From: Spirochaetota bacterium
Lineage (GTDB): Bacteria; Spirochaetota; Spirochaetia; ARS1246
Reading direction: 5' to 3'
Length of the DNA stretch: 49,565 nucleotides
Assembly (NCBI GenBank): GCA_024275515.1
Contig: JAJRYZ010000302.1
Span: forward strand, 1-49,565
Below are positions 25,213 through 34,190 of the stretch, one piece after another; position 1 is the stretch's first letter; each line of letters opens with the position of its first letter. Position numbers and translations under genes: made by a program. Under the pieces are notes generated by a model, which was given only the letters and a program-made list of their open reading frames with translations, did no database searches and was not told the origin of the DNA.

Positions 25213-26403
25213 ATGGACCGTGCAATGCTGAACGAGATCGCCGAGACGATCGCCGCCCTCGAGACCGAGGGGCTGTTCAAGCGTGAAAGGATCATAACCA
25301 CGCCCCAGGGGGCGACGATCGGCCTACCCGGAGGGAAACGGGTCCTCAACTTCTGCTCGAACAACTATCTCGGGCTCGCCTCCGACCCGGAAGTCGCCGA
25401 TGCCGCAAAGCGCGCGATCGACCGATGGGGCTACGGCCTGTCGTCGGTGCGTTTCATCTGCGGCACGCAAGAGATCCATAAAGAACTCGAACGCGCCGTA
25501 ACTCGCTTTCTCGGAACCGAAGACACGATCCTCTACGCCGCCTGTTTCGACGCCAACGGCGGCGTTTTCGAACCGCTTCTGGGATCCGACGACGCGATCG
25601 TCTCCGACGAGCTCAACCATGCGTCGATTATCGACGGGGTCCGGCTGTGCAAGGCGCAGCGGTTTCGATACGCGCATTCGGACATGGCCGATCTCGAAAC
25701 GAAGCTCACCGAAGCGGCCGCGGCGCGGCGTCGAATCGTCTGCACCGACGGGGTGTTTTCGATGGACGGCGACATCGCCAGGCTCGCCGAGATCTGCGAC
25801 CTCGCCGACGCGCACAAGGCGATCGTGATGGTCGACGACTGCCACGCCACCGGATACCTCGGCGCCCGCGGTCGCGGCACGGCCGAATTGTGTGGAGTCG
25901 AGGGAAGAGTCGACATCGTCACCACCACTTTCGGCAAAGCCCTCGGAGGCGCCTCGGGCGGTTGCACATCCGGGAGACGCGAAATAATCGAGATGCTGCG
26001 GCAACGCTCGCGCCCCTACCTGTTCTCCAACACCCTCGCCCCGGCGATCGCGGGCGCCACGCTGCGCGCCATCGAGCTTGTCGGGGAGCGCCCCGAGCTT
26101 CGCGAACGGGTGATGCGGAACGCCCGGAGGTTCAAGGGCGCGATGAAATCGGCGGGTTTCGACATCGTAGCCGGGGAAACCGCGATCGTCCCGGTCATGC
26201 TCTACGACGAACGACGGGCGGTGGAAATGGCCGATCGTCTTCTCGACGAAGGGATCTACGTGATCGGCTTCGCCTACCCCGTCGTTCCGAAGGGACGAGC
26301 GCGGATTCGCGTGCAACTTTCCGCCGCGCATACCGACGGCGACATAGACGCCGCAGCGGACGCGTTTCGACGGGTCGGACGCGACCTTGGAGTCGTCGAC
26401 TGA
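25213..26403 (+). CDS. kbl: 2-amino-3-ketobutyrate CoA ligase (glycine C-acetyltransferase)
   Basis: PLP enzyme of the alpha-oxoamine synthase family that cleaves 2-amino-3-ketobutyrate with CoA into glycine and acetyl-CoA. 396 residues, family length. FCSNNYLGLASDPEV, 'DELNHASIIDGVRL', 'VMVDDCHATGYLG' and the PLP lysine in TTFGKALGG (Lys242) are all present. It has a strong GGAGG Shine-Dalgarno, follows tdh in the same operon and converges on polA. Confidence 0.95.
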   Translation: MDRAMLNEIAETIAALETEGLFKRERIITTPQGATIGLPGGKRVLNFCSNNYLGLASDPEVADAAKRAIDRWGYGLSSVRFICGTQEIHKELERAVTRFLGTEDTILYAACFDANGGVFEPLLGSDDAIVSDELNHASIIDGVRLCKAQRFRYAHSDMADLETKLTEAAAARRRIVCTDGVFSMDGDIARLAEICDLADAHKAIVMVDDCHATGYLGARGRGTAELCGVEGRVDIVTTTFGKALGGASGGCTSGRREIIEMLRQRSRPYLFSNTLAPAIAGATLRAIELVGERPELRERVMRNARRFKGAMKSAGFDIVAGETAIVPVMLYDERRAVEMADRLLDEGIYVIGFAYPVVPKGRARIRVQLSAAHTDGDIDAAADAFRRVGRDLGVVD

Positions 26404-26419
26404 TCGCCGGGCGGCGCGC

Positions 26420-29137
26420 TCAATGCGCGTCGAGCCAGTTGTTTCCGATGCCGCATTCGACGACTATCGGAACGTCGAGCGGCAACGCCCGCTCCATGAT
26501 GTCTCCGACCAAAGCGGGGACGACGTCCGCTTCATCGCGATGCAAATCAAACACCAGTTCGTCGTGCACCTGAAGCAGCATCCGACTTCGAAACCCCTCA
26601 CGGTCGAACCTGTCGAGGATCTTCACCATCGCGATCTTGATCATGTCCGCAGCCGACCCTTGAATCGGCGAGTTTATCGCGTTCCGCTCGGCGGCGCTTC
26701 GGATTGTGGCGTTTCGCGATGTGATGTCTCGCAGATAGCGACGCCGTCCGGTCACCGTCTCCACGTACCCGTGCTCACGCGCAAACTCGATCGTATGCTC
26801 CTGCCATGCCTTGAGCGCGGGGTAGCGAGCGAAGTAGTTGGCGATAAGCTGCGCCGCCTCCGTCCTGGTAAGCTCCGAACGTTCCGACAATCCGAACGCC
26901 GATATCCCGTACAGGATTCCGAAGTTCACGGTCTTCGCGTGCCGGCGCATGTCGGCCGTCACCTCTTCGGCGCCGACGTCGAAGAGAAGCATCGCGGTCG
27001 AGGTGTGAATATCGAGATCGTCCTCGAACGCGCGGATCATCGCGCGCTCTCCGCTCAGCGCCGCCGCGATCCGCAATTCGATCTGCGAATAGTCGGCCGC
27101 AAGCAACAGGTACTCTTCACCTCCGGCGACAAAGGCCTTACGAATCTCGCGCCCCTGATCACTTCGAACGGGAATGTTCTGCAGATTCGGATCGTGCGAC
27201 TGCATTCTGCCGGTTGCGGTCACCGCTTGCTCATAGCTCGTGTGAATCCTTCCGGTTCGGGGAAAGATCGCCCCGGGAAGCATATCGACATAGGTGGATT
27301 TGAGCTTCGTCAACATACGATAGTCGAGTATCTTCCGCGCGATCTCGTATCGTCCGGCCAGTCGAACGAGCACCTGCTCGTTGGTCGTATACTGACCGGT
27401 CTTTTTTGTGCGTTTCGGTTTCGGTTGCAGCCCCAGACGATCGAACAGTACCTCCCCCAACTGCTTCGGCGAGTTGAGATTGAAAGATTCGCCGGCAAGC
27501 GACTCTATTCGCGAAGCGATTTCGGCGATCTGCGTGGCGAGCGACTCCGACAAGTCGGAGAGCGCCGCGGTGTCCACTCTGATGCCCGCGTACTCCATCT
27601 CGACCAGCACGGGAACGAGCGGACACTCGACCTCGTAGAAAACCCTGCGCTGACCGCGCTCCTCAACGAGCGGTTCGAGCTTACCCCATAACTGCAGCGT
27701 GACGTCGGCGTCCTCCACGGCGTACTCGACGAGCCGATCCGTGTCGACCTCGCGCATGCTCTTCTGCTCGTCGCCTTTCGGACCGATCAGCTCTTCGATC
27801 GGAACCGGCCGATACCCGAGAAGCGATTCGGCAAGCGAGTCCATCGTCCTTCGCTCTTCGGGGAGACAGAGATAGGCTGCAAGCATGGTGTCGACCACCG
27901 GACCCGCGACGCGAATACCGTGCCAACGGAGAACGAGCATGTCGAACTTGAGGTTGTGGCCTACCTTTCTAATCGATTCGCTTTCGAAGAACGGGCGCAA
28001 TTCGTCGAGAGCCGAACGATAGTCGTCGGTGGGAAAAAGAACGAAATGCCCTGAACGAAACGACCAAGAAAAAGCGATACCGACTATCTCGGCGGTCTTC
28101 TCGTCGAGTCCGGTGGTTTCGATGTCGAAACAGACGGTCGACTGCCGCATCAATTCCTCGATGAAACGCGCCCGGTCGCTCGTCGTTTCAACGAGACCGT
28201 ATCGATGCTCCACCGAGGCGAGGTGCGCATTCTCGGTCCGTGCGGTCGAGTCCGAGCCGAACCCGCCGCCGAAAAGCCGCTCGCCGACGCTCGCGAACTC
28301 GAGTTCGGAGAAGAGCTCCTTCATCGCGGACTCGTCCCACTCACGTCGCGCGAGGTCTTCGACCGAGTGGGTCACCGGGACGTCGGTCACGATGGTCACC
28401 AACCGCTTCGACAGCTCGGCTTGTTCACGGTGCGCCTCGATGCGCTCACGTTGTTTTCCCGCGAGGTCGTCCAGATGTGCGTAGACCCCCTCTACCGAGC
28501 CGTACGCGGCGATGAGTTTTTGTGCCGTCTTTTTCCCGATGCCGGGAACTCCCGGAACGTTGTCGCTCGAGTCTCCCATCAGCGCGAGAATGTCGATGAC
28601 CTGTCGGGGGTCCTTTACACCCCATTCGCTGCAGACGGCGGGGGGATCGAGCAGTTCGACTCCTCCGCTTCTCGCGGGGCGCGCCATGAGCGACCGGTCG
28701 GTGACGAGTTGCGCGTAATCCTTGTCGGGGGTTACCATGAGCGTCGTGTATCCGTTCTCATCGGCGCGCTTCGACAATGTGCCGATGACGTCGTCGGCCT
28801 CCCAGCCCGGGTATCGCAGCACAGGAACATGAAAGGCCTCGCACAGCCGATCGAGATACGGCAGCGAGACGGCGAGATCTTCGGGCATCTTCTCCCGAGT
28901 CTGCTTGTAAGGGGGGTATTCCTTGTGCCGGTGAGTCGGCTCCGCCGTATCGAACGCGACCGCGACGGCGTCGGGCTTTTCGGTCGCGAGGATATCCAGA
29001 AGCACATTGGTGAACACGAAAACGGCCGAGGTGTTCAATTTGTAGGAAGTGATCCGGGGGTTGCGGATGAGCGCGAAGAATCCCCGGTAGGCGAGAGCCA
29101 TGCCGTCGATCAAAACCAATTTGCCGGGCGATTCCAC
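26420..29137 (-). CDS. polA: DNA polymerase I
   Basis: 905 residues with three domains. The 5'-3' exonuclease (1-~290) shows 'YPGWEADDVIGTL' and 'MGDSSDNVPGVPGIGKKTA'. The 3'-5' exonuclease (~320-500) has intact acidic residues in FDIETTGL (~340), HNLKFD and YAVEDADVT, so proofreading should be active. The polymerase has motif A AADYSQIELR (~680), motif B KTVNFGILYGISAFG (~735) and motif C QVHDELVFD (~858). It starts at GTG 29137 with GGGAGG upstream. A candidate promoter lies at 29196-29167 (TTGCAT, 18-bp spacer, TACAGT, minus strand). Confidence 0.96.
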   Translation of the reverse strand: MESPGKLVLIDGMALAYRGFFALIRNPRITSYKLNTSAVFVFTNVLLDILATEKPDAVAVAFDTAEPTHRHKEYPPYKQTREKMPEDLAVSLPYLDRLCEAFHVPVLRYPGWEADDVIGTLSKRADENGYTTLMVTPDKDYAQLVTDRSLMARPARSGGVELLDPPAVCSEWGVKDPRQVIDILALMGDSSDNVPGVPGIGKKTAQKLIAAYGSVEGVYAHLDDLAGKQRERIEAHREQAELSKRLVTIVTDVPVTHSVEDLARREWDESAMKELFSELEFASVGERLFGGGFGSDSTARTENAHLASVEHRYGLVETTSDRARFIEELMRQSTVCFDIETTGLDEKTAEIVGIAFSWSFRSGHFVLFPTDDYRSALDELRPFFESESIRKVGHNLKFDMLVLRWHGIRVAGPVVDTMLAAYLCLPEERRTMDSLAESLLGYRPVPIEELIGPKGDEQKSMREVDTDRLVEYAVEDADVTLQLWGKLEPLVEERGQRRVFYEVECPLVPVLVEMEYAGIRVDTAALSDLSESLATQIAEIASRIESLAGESFNLNSPKQLGEVLFDRLGLQPKPKRTKKTGQYTTNEQVLVRLAGRYEIARKILDYRMLTKLKSTYVDMLPGAIFPRTGRIHTSYEQAVTATGRMQSHDPNLQNIPVRSDQGREIRKAFVAGGEEYLLLAADYSQIELRIAAALSGERAMIRAFEDDLDIHTSTAMLLFDVGAEEVTADMRRHAKTVNFGILYGISAFGLSERSELTRTEAAQLIANYFARYPALKAWQEHTIEFAREHGYVETVTGRRRYLRDITSRNATIRSAAERNAINSPIQGSAADMIKIAMVKILDRFDREGFRSRMLLQVHDELVFDLHRDEADVVPALVGDIMERALPLDVPIVVECGIGNNWLDAH

Positions 29138-29209
29138 CGTCGGCCTCCCTGTCGTCGCTGAGAATGACTGTATCGTCTAAGGATGTGGATATGCAAGGAT
29201 CGCGCGGTG

Positions 29210-30499
29210 CTAGTGACTCTCAGGGTAGCGTTTGCGGACCTGCATCAACTGCGGTAAAACCTCGAAAAATATATCGACCAGGTCGGGATCGAACTGGGTT
29301 CCGGCGCACTTTCGGATCTCCCCGACGACGTCGTCCTCGGTCCACGCGGGCTTGTACACACGCCTGGAAAGCAGAGCGTCGAACACGTCGGCTATCGCAA
29401 CGATTCGCCCGAAAAGAGGAATCTCCTCGCCTTTGCGCGGGTCTTTCCGCATCTGCGCCAAGAGCGTGTCGAGATCATCGATGTCCAGATCGACAAACCC
29501 GGGATACCCGCTGCCGTCCCAACACTCGTGATGCGTCAGCGCGACCTCGGCCGCGATGTCGTCGAACTCCGACTGCTTGTCGCGGAACAACTTGGCGCCC
29601 TGAATCGTATGCGTTTCCATGGTCCGGCGCTCTTCGGCGTCGAAAGGCCCCGGCTTTTTTAAGATAACGTCGGAGATCGCCACCTTTCCCACGTCGTGGA
29701 GCATGGCGACCATTCGCAGGATATCTCGTGTGCGTTCGCGCTCTCTTTCGGGTATATCGGTATGATGGGCCCACCGTTCGTAGATCTCCACGGCGTAGCT
29801 ACCGACGCGGTTTACGTGCGCGCCGGTCTCCCCCGGGTCGCGCATCTCGGCCATGCTGTTCATCCGGAGCAGGATCGCTCTTGTCATCTGCGCGCGCTGC
29901 AGAGCGATTGAAGCGTTTGCCGCGAAATGTTCCGCGAAAAGCTCGTCGGTCGCGTCGAACGTCCGAATCGAACCGTCTTCGGACAGCGGATTGATCAGCT
30001 GCAGCACCCCGAGATTGTCGCCGGTATTCGTAAGCAACGGGAAGGTCAACATAGAGACGGTCTTGTAACCGGTGATCTTGTCGTAAGACGGATCGAATCC
30101 GTAGACCGCGTCCTCCGGAATATCGTAGCAATCGGGGATATTGAGAATCTCGCCCGAATCGGCCGCGTATCCGGAAATCGAGTTTCGCGTGATTTCAACC
30201 GAGAAAAGCGAATAGATCAGCTTCTGCCCCGGTGCAAGCTGCTTCTGCTTGGTGTCGTTCTGCGAGTATTTGAAATCGAGCTTGTCGCCGTTTCTGATAT
30301 AGATCGTGCCGGCATCGGCGCCGACGGCGCGTCGTGCTTCGAGGAGGATACGTTCGAGCAGGATATCGAGGTCCTGTATTTTGTTGAGCTGAGCGTCGAT
30401 TTGTATGATCTGCTTGAGACGTTCAGCCTCGTCCCGCGTATTGTGTTTCAGAGCCGACTCCCTTGTGAAACTATCGGTAAAGCGAGGCGGAAAATCCAC
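29210..30499 (-). CDS. GAF-HD-GYP signalling protein (probable c-di-GMP phosphodiesterase)
   Basis: 429 residues from GTG 30499: a short coiled N-terminus, a GAF domain (about 40-190, starting LDILLERILLEARRAVGADAGTIYI) and an HD-GYP domain (about 215-425). Active-site motifs are present: MLHDVGKVAISDVILKKPG, the histidine in METHTIQGAKLF, and THHECWDGSGYPG. This fits hydrolysis of c-di-GMP under control of a small ligand bound by GAF; the ligand is unknown. The start is uncertain: GTG 30499 has no Shine-Dalgarno and overlaps a possible -10 (TTGACG at 30521-30516, 17 bp, TGGATT at 30498-30493), whereas CTG 30451 has AGGGAG 6 nt upstream. Confidence 0.88.
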   Translation of the reverse strand: MDFPPRFTDSFTRESALKHNTRDEAERLKQIIQIDAQLNKIQDLDILLERILLEARRAVGADAGTIYIRNGDKLDFKYSQNDTKQKQLAPGQKLIYSLFSVEITRNSISGYAADSGEILNIPDCYDIPEDAVYGFDPSYDKITGYKTVSMLTFPLLTNTGDNLGVLQLINPLSEDGSIRTFDATDELFAEHFAANASIALQRAQMTRAILLRMNSMAEMRDPGETGAHVNRVGSYAVEIYERWAHHTDIPERERERTRDILRMVAMLHDVGKVAISDVILKKPGPFDAEERRTMETHTIQGAKLFRDKQSEFDDIAAEVALTHHECWDGSGYPGFVDLDIDDLDTLLAQMRKDPRKGEEIPLFGRIVAIADVFDALLSRRVYKPAWTEDDVVGEIRKCAGTQFDPDLVDIFFEVLPQLMQVRKRYPESH

Positions 30500-30583
30500 A
30501 AAAAAAGCGCCCGCCCGTCAACGCGTGGCGGCTGAAAGACGCCGGTCGGATTGTCTTCCGCGCTCGCTTTCGAATTGCTGGGG

Positions 30584-30612
30584 TTGACGACTTCGTTTCG
30601 ATGGTTTATGGT
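30584..30612 (+). promoter_or_regulatory. promoter of the corrinoid operon
   Basis: TTGACG (30584-30589), 17-bp spacer, TATGGT (30607-30612). The predicted start, about 30619, falls right at the 5' edge of the cobalamin riboswitch. Confidence 0.65.
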
Positions 30613-30618
30613 CTCGAT

Positions 30619-30790
30619 CGAGATGTAGGATTGCCGGCGTCAGCCGGTAAAAAGAAGGGGAAGCCGGTGAGAATCCGGCACTGTCCCGCAACTGTATTCC
30701 GTTGCCCCCTGGGTACTCGGTAAGTCAGATAACCTTCCTTACATCGTACGCTCAAAATGAACGCCTCGAGGAAGGTGGTTTGAGATGTTG
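30619..30790 (+). ncRNA. cobalamin riboswitch
   Basis: The leader contains the conserved AdoCbl/cobalamin aptamer core: GCCGGTGAGAATCCGGCACTG followed by TCCCGCAACTGT (about 30663-30694), and the B12 box AGTCAGATAACC (30723-30734). It precedes a corrinoid transporter and cobamide assembly genes, the expected target. Downstream, GGAAGGT (30770-30776) can pair with ACCTTCC (30732-30738), which overlaps the B12 box edge, so the two structures would compete; this hairpin is a plausible expression platform. Boundaries are approximate. Confidence 0.92.
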
Positions 30791-30890
30791 CTGATATCAC
30801 ACGATACAACACTATCAGGCTGAATCCTTTCCCAACCACGGCGTCCTCACACTAACGCGCGAAAAGGTCGCGCACGGCAAAGGAGAGCCT

Positions 30891-31832
30891 ATGAACAAAC
30901 CCCTGCGTACATTATCTTTTCGGATCCCGCTCCGACTCGCCGCTCTCGTTTTGATACTTCTCATGGCACAGAACGCTATTCCTGAGGCGAGCCGTTTCCC
31001 CGTGACGATTGTAGATTCCGGGGGAAATGCCGTTCGGATCGCAACGGCTCCGCGAATCATCGTTTCTCTCTCGCCGTCTCTCACCGAGATTCTGTTTGCA
31101 GTGAATGCCGGTTCGGCGGTGAAAGGGGTCACAACGTACTGCAACTACCCGGAGGACGCAGTCAAGATAGAAAAGGTCGGTGGTTTTTCGGCCAAGACGA
31201 TCAGTGTCGAGAAGATCGTTTCGCTCGAACCGGATCTCGTATTTGCAGATCTCTCCCGGCACGGTCCGATAATTGAAGCTCTTGAAGGATACGGCATCGC
31301 CGTCATATCGACGGACGCCACATCCATCGAGGACATATATGATGTAATCGAGATGGTCGGAACCGCAAGCGGAAACCGCGAGAAAGCGCTCACGCTCATC
31401 GGCAGTATGAAGTCTCGCGTCGCCCGGGTGGCCGAAATAACCGCCGGCATCGCCATGGAACGGCGCCCACGCGTATTCTGGGAGGTTTTTGACGATCCGC
31501 TCATGACGGCCGGACCGACTACTTTCATCGGTCGGCTTATCGAGCTGGCCGGTGGAGTGAACATTTTTTCCGACGTAACGGAGTCATGGCCGAGAATCAG
31601 CCATGAGGAGCTCCTTGAGAGAGATCCCGAAGTTCTCATGAGCTCGGACAGCCACGGAGAAAAATTCACGGTTGAGCGGATAAAGACCCGAACGGGATGG
31701 GAGGAGTTGAGTGCGGTTAAGAGCGGGAGGATATACCTGTTTGACGGCGACATCGTTTCCCGGCCGGGTCCAAGGATTGTCGACGCCATCGAGATGATTT
31801 CCGCGGCGCTTCACCCGGACCTCTATCAATAA
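30891..31832 (+). CDS. btuF: corrinoid ABC transporter, substrate-binding protein
   Basis: 313 residues with an N-terminal signal sequence (hydrophobic 14-28). Periplasmic-binding fold of the BtuF/helical-backbone class: 'PRIIVSLSPSLTEILFAVNAGSAVKGVTTYCNYPEDA', 'IVSLEPDLVFAD', and a C-terminal lobe with 'TFIGRLIELAGGVNIFSD'. The riboswitch upstream and the cob genes downstream point to cobamides or cobinamide rather than iron siderophores. AAAGGAG Shine-Dalgarno. Confidence 0.9.
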   Translation: MNKPLRTLSFRIPLRLAALVLILLMAQNAIPEASRFPVTIVDSGGNAVRIATAPRIIVSLSPSLTEILFAVNAGSAVKGVTTYCNYPEDAVKIEKVGGFSAKTISVEKIVSLEPDLVFADLSRHGPIIEALEGYGIAVISTDATSIEDIYDVIEMVGTASGNREKALTLIGSMKSRVARVAEITAGIAMERRPRVFWEVFDDPLMTAGPTTFIGRLIELAGGVNIFSDVTESWPRISHEELLERDPEVLMSSDSHGEKFTVERIKTRTGWEELSAVKSGRIYLFDGDIVSRPGPRIVDAIEMISAALHPDLYQ

Positions 31833-31836
31833 CGAT

Positions 31837-32886
31837 ATGCGTGTGGCTCGCCCCGACGGAGCGGTAAAATACCTGGCGCTGCTTCTGATACTCGTCGCCG
31901 CTCTGCTCATGAGCCTCGGCGCGGGGCCGGTCCACTTCAGCACGGCGGAAATCTTATCCGTGATTGCGCCTGGTTTTTCGGCAGCCGGTCGCCTTCCGCC
32001 CGTGTCGGCTGCAACTCGCGTGATCATCTTGGATCTCAGGCTGAGTCGGTCGGTCCTCGCGGCCGTAGTGGGCGCGGCACTGGCGCTGTCCGGCGCCGCT
32101 TTTCAAGGCCTCTTTAGAAATCCTCTCGCCGATCCCTTTGTCATCGGCGCGAGTTCCGGCGCGGCACTGGGTGCGGCGTTGGCGATTGCGCTGCGGGTGG
32201 TTGTTCCGGTGGTGGGGTTCTCAACCGTTCCGGCGGCGGCTTTCGCCGGGTCTCTTCTGTCGGTGCTGGTCGTCTACACGTTGAGTACCGCGGGAACGGG
32301 AAGACCACCCACCGTATCACTCCTCCTTGCCGGCACCGCTCTGAGCTCGCTTTTTTCCTCGGCGGTCTCCTTCATCATGGCGATGCGAGACGACGATTTG
32401 CATCAGATATTCTTCTGGTTGCTCGGCGGATTCGGCGGGAGCAATTGGAAAAACCTGATATCAATTCTCCCCTATGTAATTCCGGGCGTCGTGCTGCTGC
32501 TCCTGACGGCGCGACCATTGGATATCCTTTCTTTCGGCGAGGTTTCGGCCCAGACGATGGGAGTAAGCATCGGCGCCACGAGGATTCTAACCATTGCCGC
32601 CGCTTCGCTTACGACCGCGGCGGCCGTTGCGGTCAGCGGTATTATCGGGTTTATCGGTCTTCTCGCGCCCCACGCGGCACGCCTCGTATTCGGACCATCG
32701 CACAGAACTTTGATGCCCGCCGCGGCACTCGTCGGTGCGGTTCTCCTTGTGTTCGCGGACATGCTCGCCCGGACGGTGTTGTCGCCGGCGGAGCTGCCGG
32801 TCGGAATTCTCACCTCGATGCTCGGCGCGCCTTTTTTTCTCTTCCTGCTCCGGAGCAAACGTGATCGGCTGGGAGGAAGCCCGTGA
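31837..32886 (+). CDS. btuC: corrinoid ABC transporter, permease
   Basis: 349-residue FecCD/BtuC-type permease with about ten transmembrane helices. Family marks: LRLSRSVLAAVVGAALALSGAAFQGLFRNPLADPFVIGASSGAALGA near the N-terminus and 'VSGIIGFIGLLAPHAARL' near the C-terminus (the coupling region to the ATPase). It starts 4 bp after btuF. Confidence 0.93.
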   Translation: MRVARPDGAVKYLALLLILVAALLMSLGAGPVHFSTAEILSVIAPGFSAAGRLPPVSAATRVIILDLRLSRSVLAAVVGAALALSGAAFQGLFRNPLADPFVIGASSGAALGAALAIALRVVVPVVGFSTVPAAAFAGSLLSVLVVYTLSTAGTGRPPTVSLLLAGTALSSLFSSAVSFIMAMRDDDLHQIFFWLLGGFGGSNWKNLISILPYVIPGVVLLLLTARPLDILSFGEVSAQTMGVSIGATRILTIAAASLTTAAAVAVSGIIGFIGLLAPHAARLVFGPSHRTLMPAAALVGAVLLVFADMLARTVLSPAELPVGILTSMLGAPFFLFLLRSKRDRLGGSP

Positions 32887-33698
32887 GGCCGTTGCTCTGC
32901 TTGCGGAACGTCAACGCCGAGTACGGTAAGACGCGGGTCATCGACGGCGTATCGTTATCGGTTCGGCGCGGAGAGATCCTATCGCTCATCGGACCGAACG
33001 GAGCCGGGAAGACGACACTTTCGAAACTGATGTGCCGAGTGATGAGGCCGACGGCCGGCTCGGTCGAGTTGGACGGACGTGACGTATGGCAGATTCAAGC
33101 GAAGCATTACGCCCGACACGTCGCTCATGTCAGGCAGAGTGAAAAACTCGCTTGGTCGTTTACTGTGGAGCAGGTCGTTCTCATGGGCCGCTTTGCTCAC
33201 CGCGGTTGGATGTCCGCCTACAAATCCGAGGATCACCGTGTGGTGGAAAAAACACTCGAAATGACCGGACTGCGTGAACTGAAGCATCGCACCGTTGACA
33301 CACTCTCGGGCGGAGAAGCGCAGAGAACGATGCTCGCGAGGGCAATCGCACAGGATCCGCGGTTGCTCGTACTTGACGAGCCTGTCGCGCATCTTGACAT
33401 CAAGCATCAGCTGCGGGTGTTGGACATGGTAAGGTGCTTCGCCTCCGACGGTCGTTCGGTGGTCGTATGCCTTCACGACCTTACGCTGACCGCCCTGTAC
33501 GCCGATAGGGTCGCGCTTCTTTGCGACGGCGCGCTCCGGACCGAGGGGCGCCCCGAACAGGTGCTCAACAAAAAAGATCTCGAAGCGGTGTACGGTACGC
33601 CGGTGCAGATAAGTCGTTTCCCCGGCATCGGAAAATTGAAGATTTCAGCTATTCCCGAATGGGCGGAGCAAGACCCCGCGGGCGGAGAGAATTCGTGA
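32883..33698 (+). CDS. btuD: corrinoid ABC transporter, ATPase
   Basis: 271 residues. Walker A GPNGAGKTT (about residue 38), signature LSGGEAQR, Walker B 'LLVLDEPVAHLD' and switch His in CLHDLTL are intact. It starts at GTG 32883, overlapping the btuC stop as GTGA, and ends the same way with cobU. Powers import with BtuC and BtuF. Confidence 0.94.
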   Translation: MRPLLCLRNVNAEYGKTRVIDGVSLSVRRGEILSLIGPNGAGKTTLSKLMCRVMRPTAGSVELDGRDVWQIQAKHYARHVAHVRQSEKLAWSFTVEQVVLMGRFAHRGWMSAYKSEDHRVVEKTLEMTGLRELKHRTVDTLSGGEAQRTMLARAIAQDPRLLVLDEPVAHLDIKHQLRVLDMVRCFASDGRSVVVCLHDLTLTALYADRVALLCDGALRTEGRPEQVLNKKDLEAVYGTPVQISRFPGIGKLKISAIPEWAEQDPAGGENS

Positions 33699-34177
33699 GT
33701 GTACTGATAAGTGGTGGAGTCAAATCGGGCAAGAGCAACCACGCATTGCGGATCGCCCGCGAGTGGAACGGACGAAAGTATTTCCTGGCGACCGCGGTGG
33801 CTTTCGACGACGAGATGAAGGAGAAGATCGAAAAGCACCGGGAGGCTCGAGGCGCGCAATTCGAGACGATCGAGGAGCCGGTGCTCATCGACAAGCACGT
33901 TCACGACCGCCTGGTCCTCGATTGCGTAACGCTCTGGATGAACAATCTATTCTTTCAGGGGATTGAGCAGCGGTGGGAGGAGATCCTTAAGGACTTTCTC
34001 GACCGCATGTTTCACGACACCGTCATCGTCACCAACGAAACCGGTCTCGGCAACATTCCGGCCGATTCGGTAAGTCGACGGTACAACAACTCCCTCGGAA
34101 ACGCGAACAAGATGATAGCGGAGATCGTGGATGAAGTGTATTTCATGGTCTCCGGCATTCCGGTGAAGATCAAGTAA
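33695..34177 (+). CDS. cobU: adenosylcobinamide kinase / guanylyltransferase
   Basis: Phosphorylates adenosylcobinamide and converts it to the GDP-activated form for nucleotide-loop assembly. 160 residues from GTG 33695 (GTGA overlap with btuD), slightly short for CobU (~180). P-loop SGGVKSGKSNHALRIA at the N-terminus; 'RPVLIDKH..LVLDCVTLWMNNL'-type core (here EEPVLIDKHVHDRLVLDCVTLWMNNLF) and VTNETGLGNIPADSVSRRYNNSLGNANKMIAE. It also takes cobinamide released by CbiR, encoded next. Confidence 0.9.
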   Translation: MSVLISGGVKSGKSNHALRIAREWNGRKYFLATAVAFDDEMKEKIEKHREARGAQFETIEEPVLIDKHVHDRLVLDCVTLWMNNLFFQGIEQRWEEILKDFLDRMFHDTVIVTNETGLGNIPADSVSRRYNNSLGNANKMIAEIVDEVYFMVSGIPVKIK

Positions 34178-34190
34178 GGAGTCGTATCAC

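Noticed and set aside
24033-25364. Long minus-strand extension of the XRE-cupin frame
   Set aside because: It is open only because it is antisense to tdh. The conserved N-terminus and the promoter place the start at 24032.
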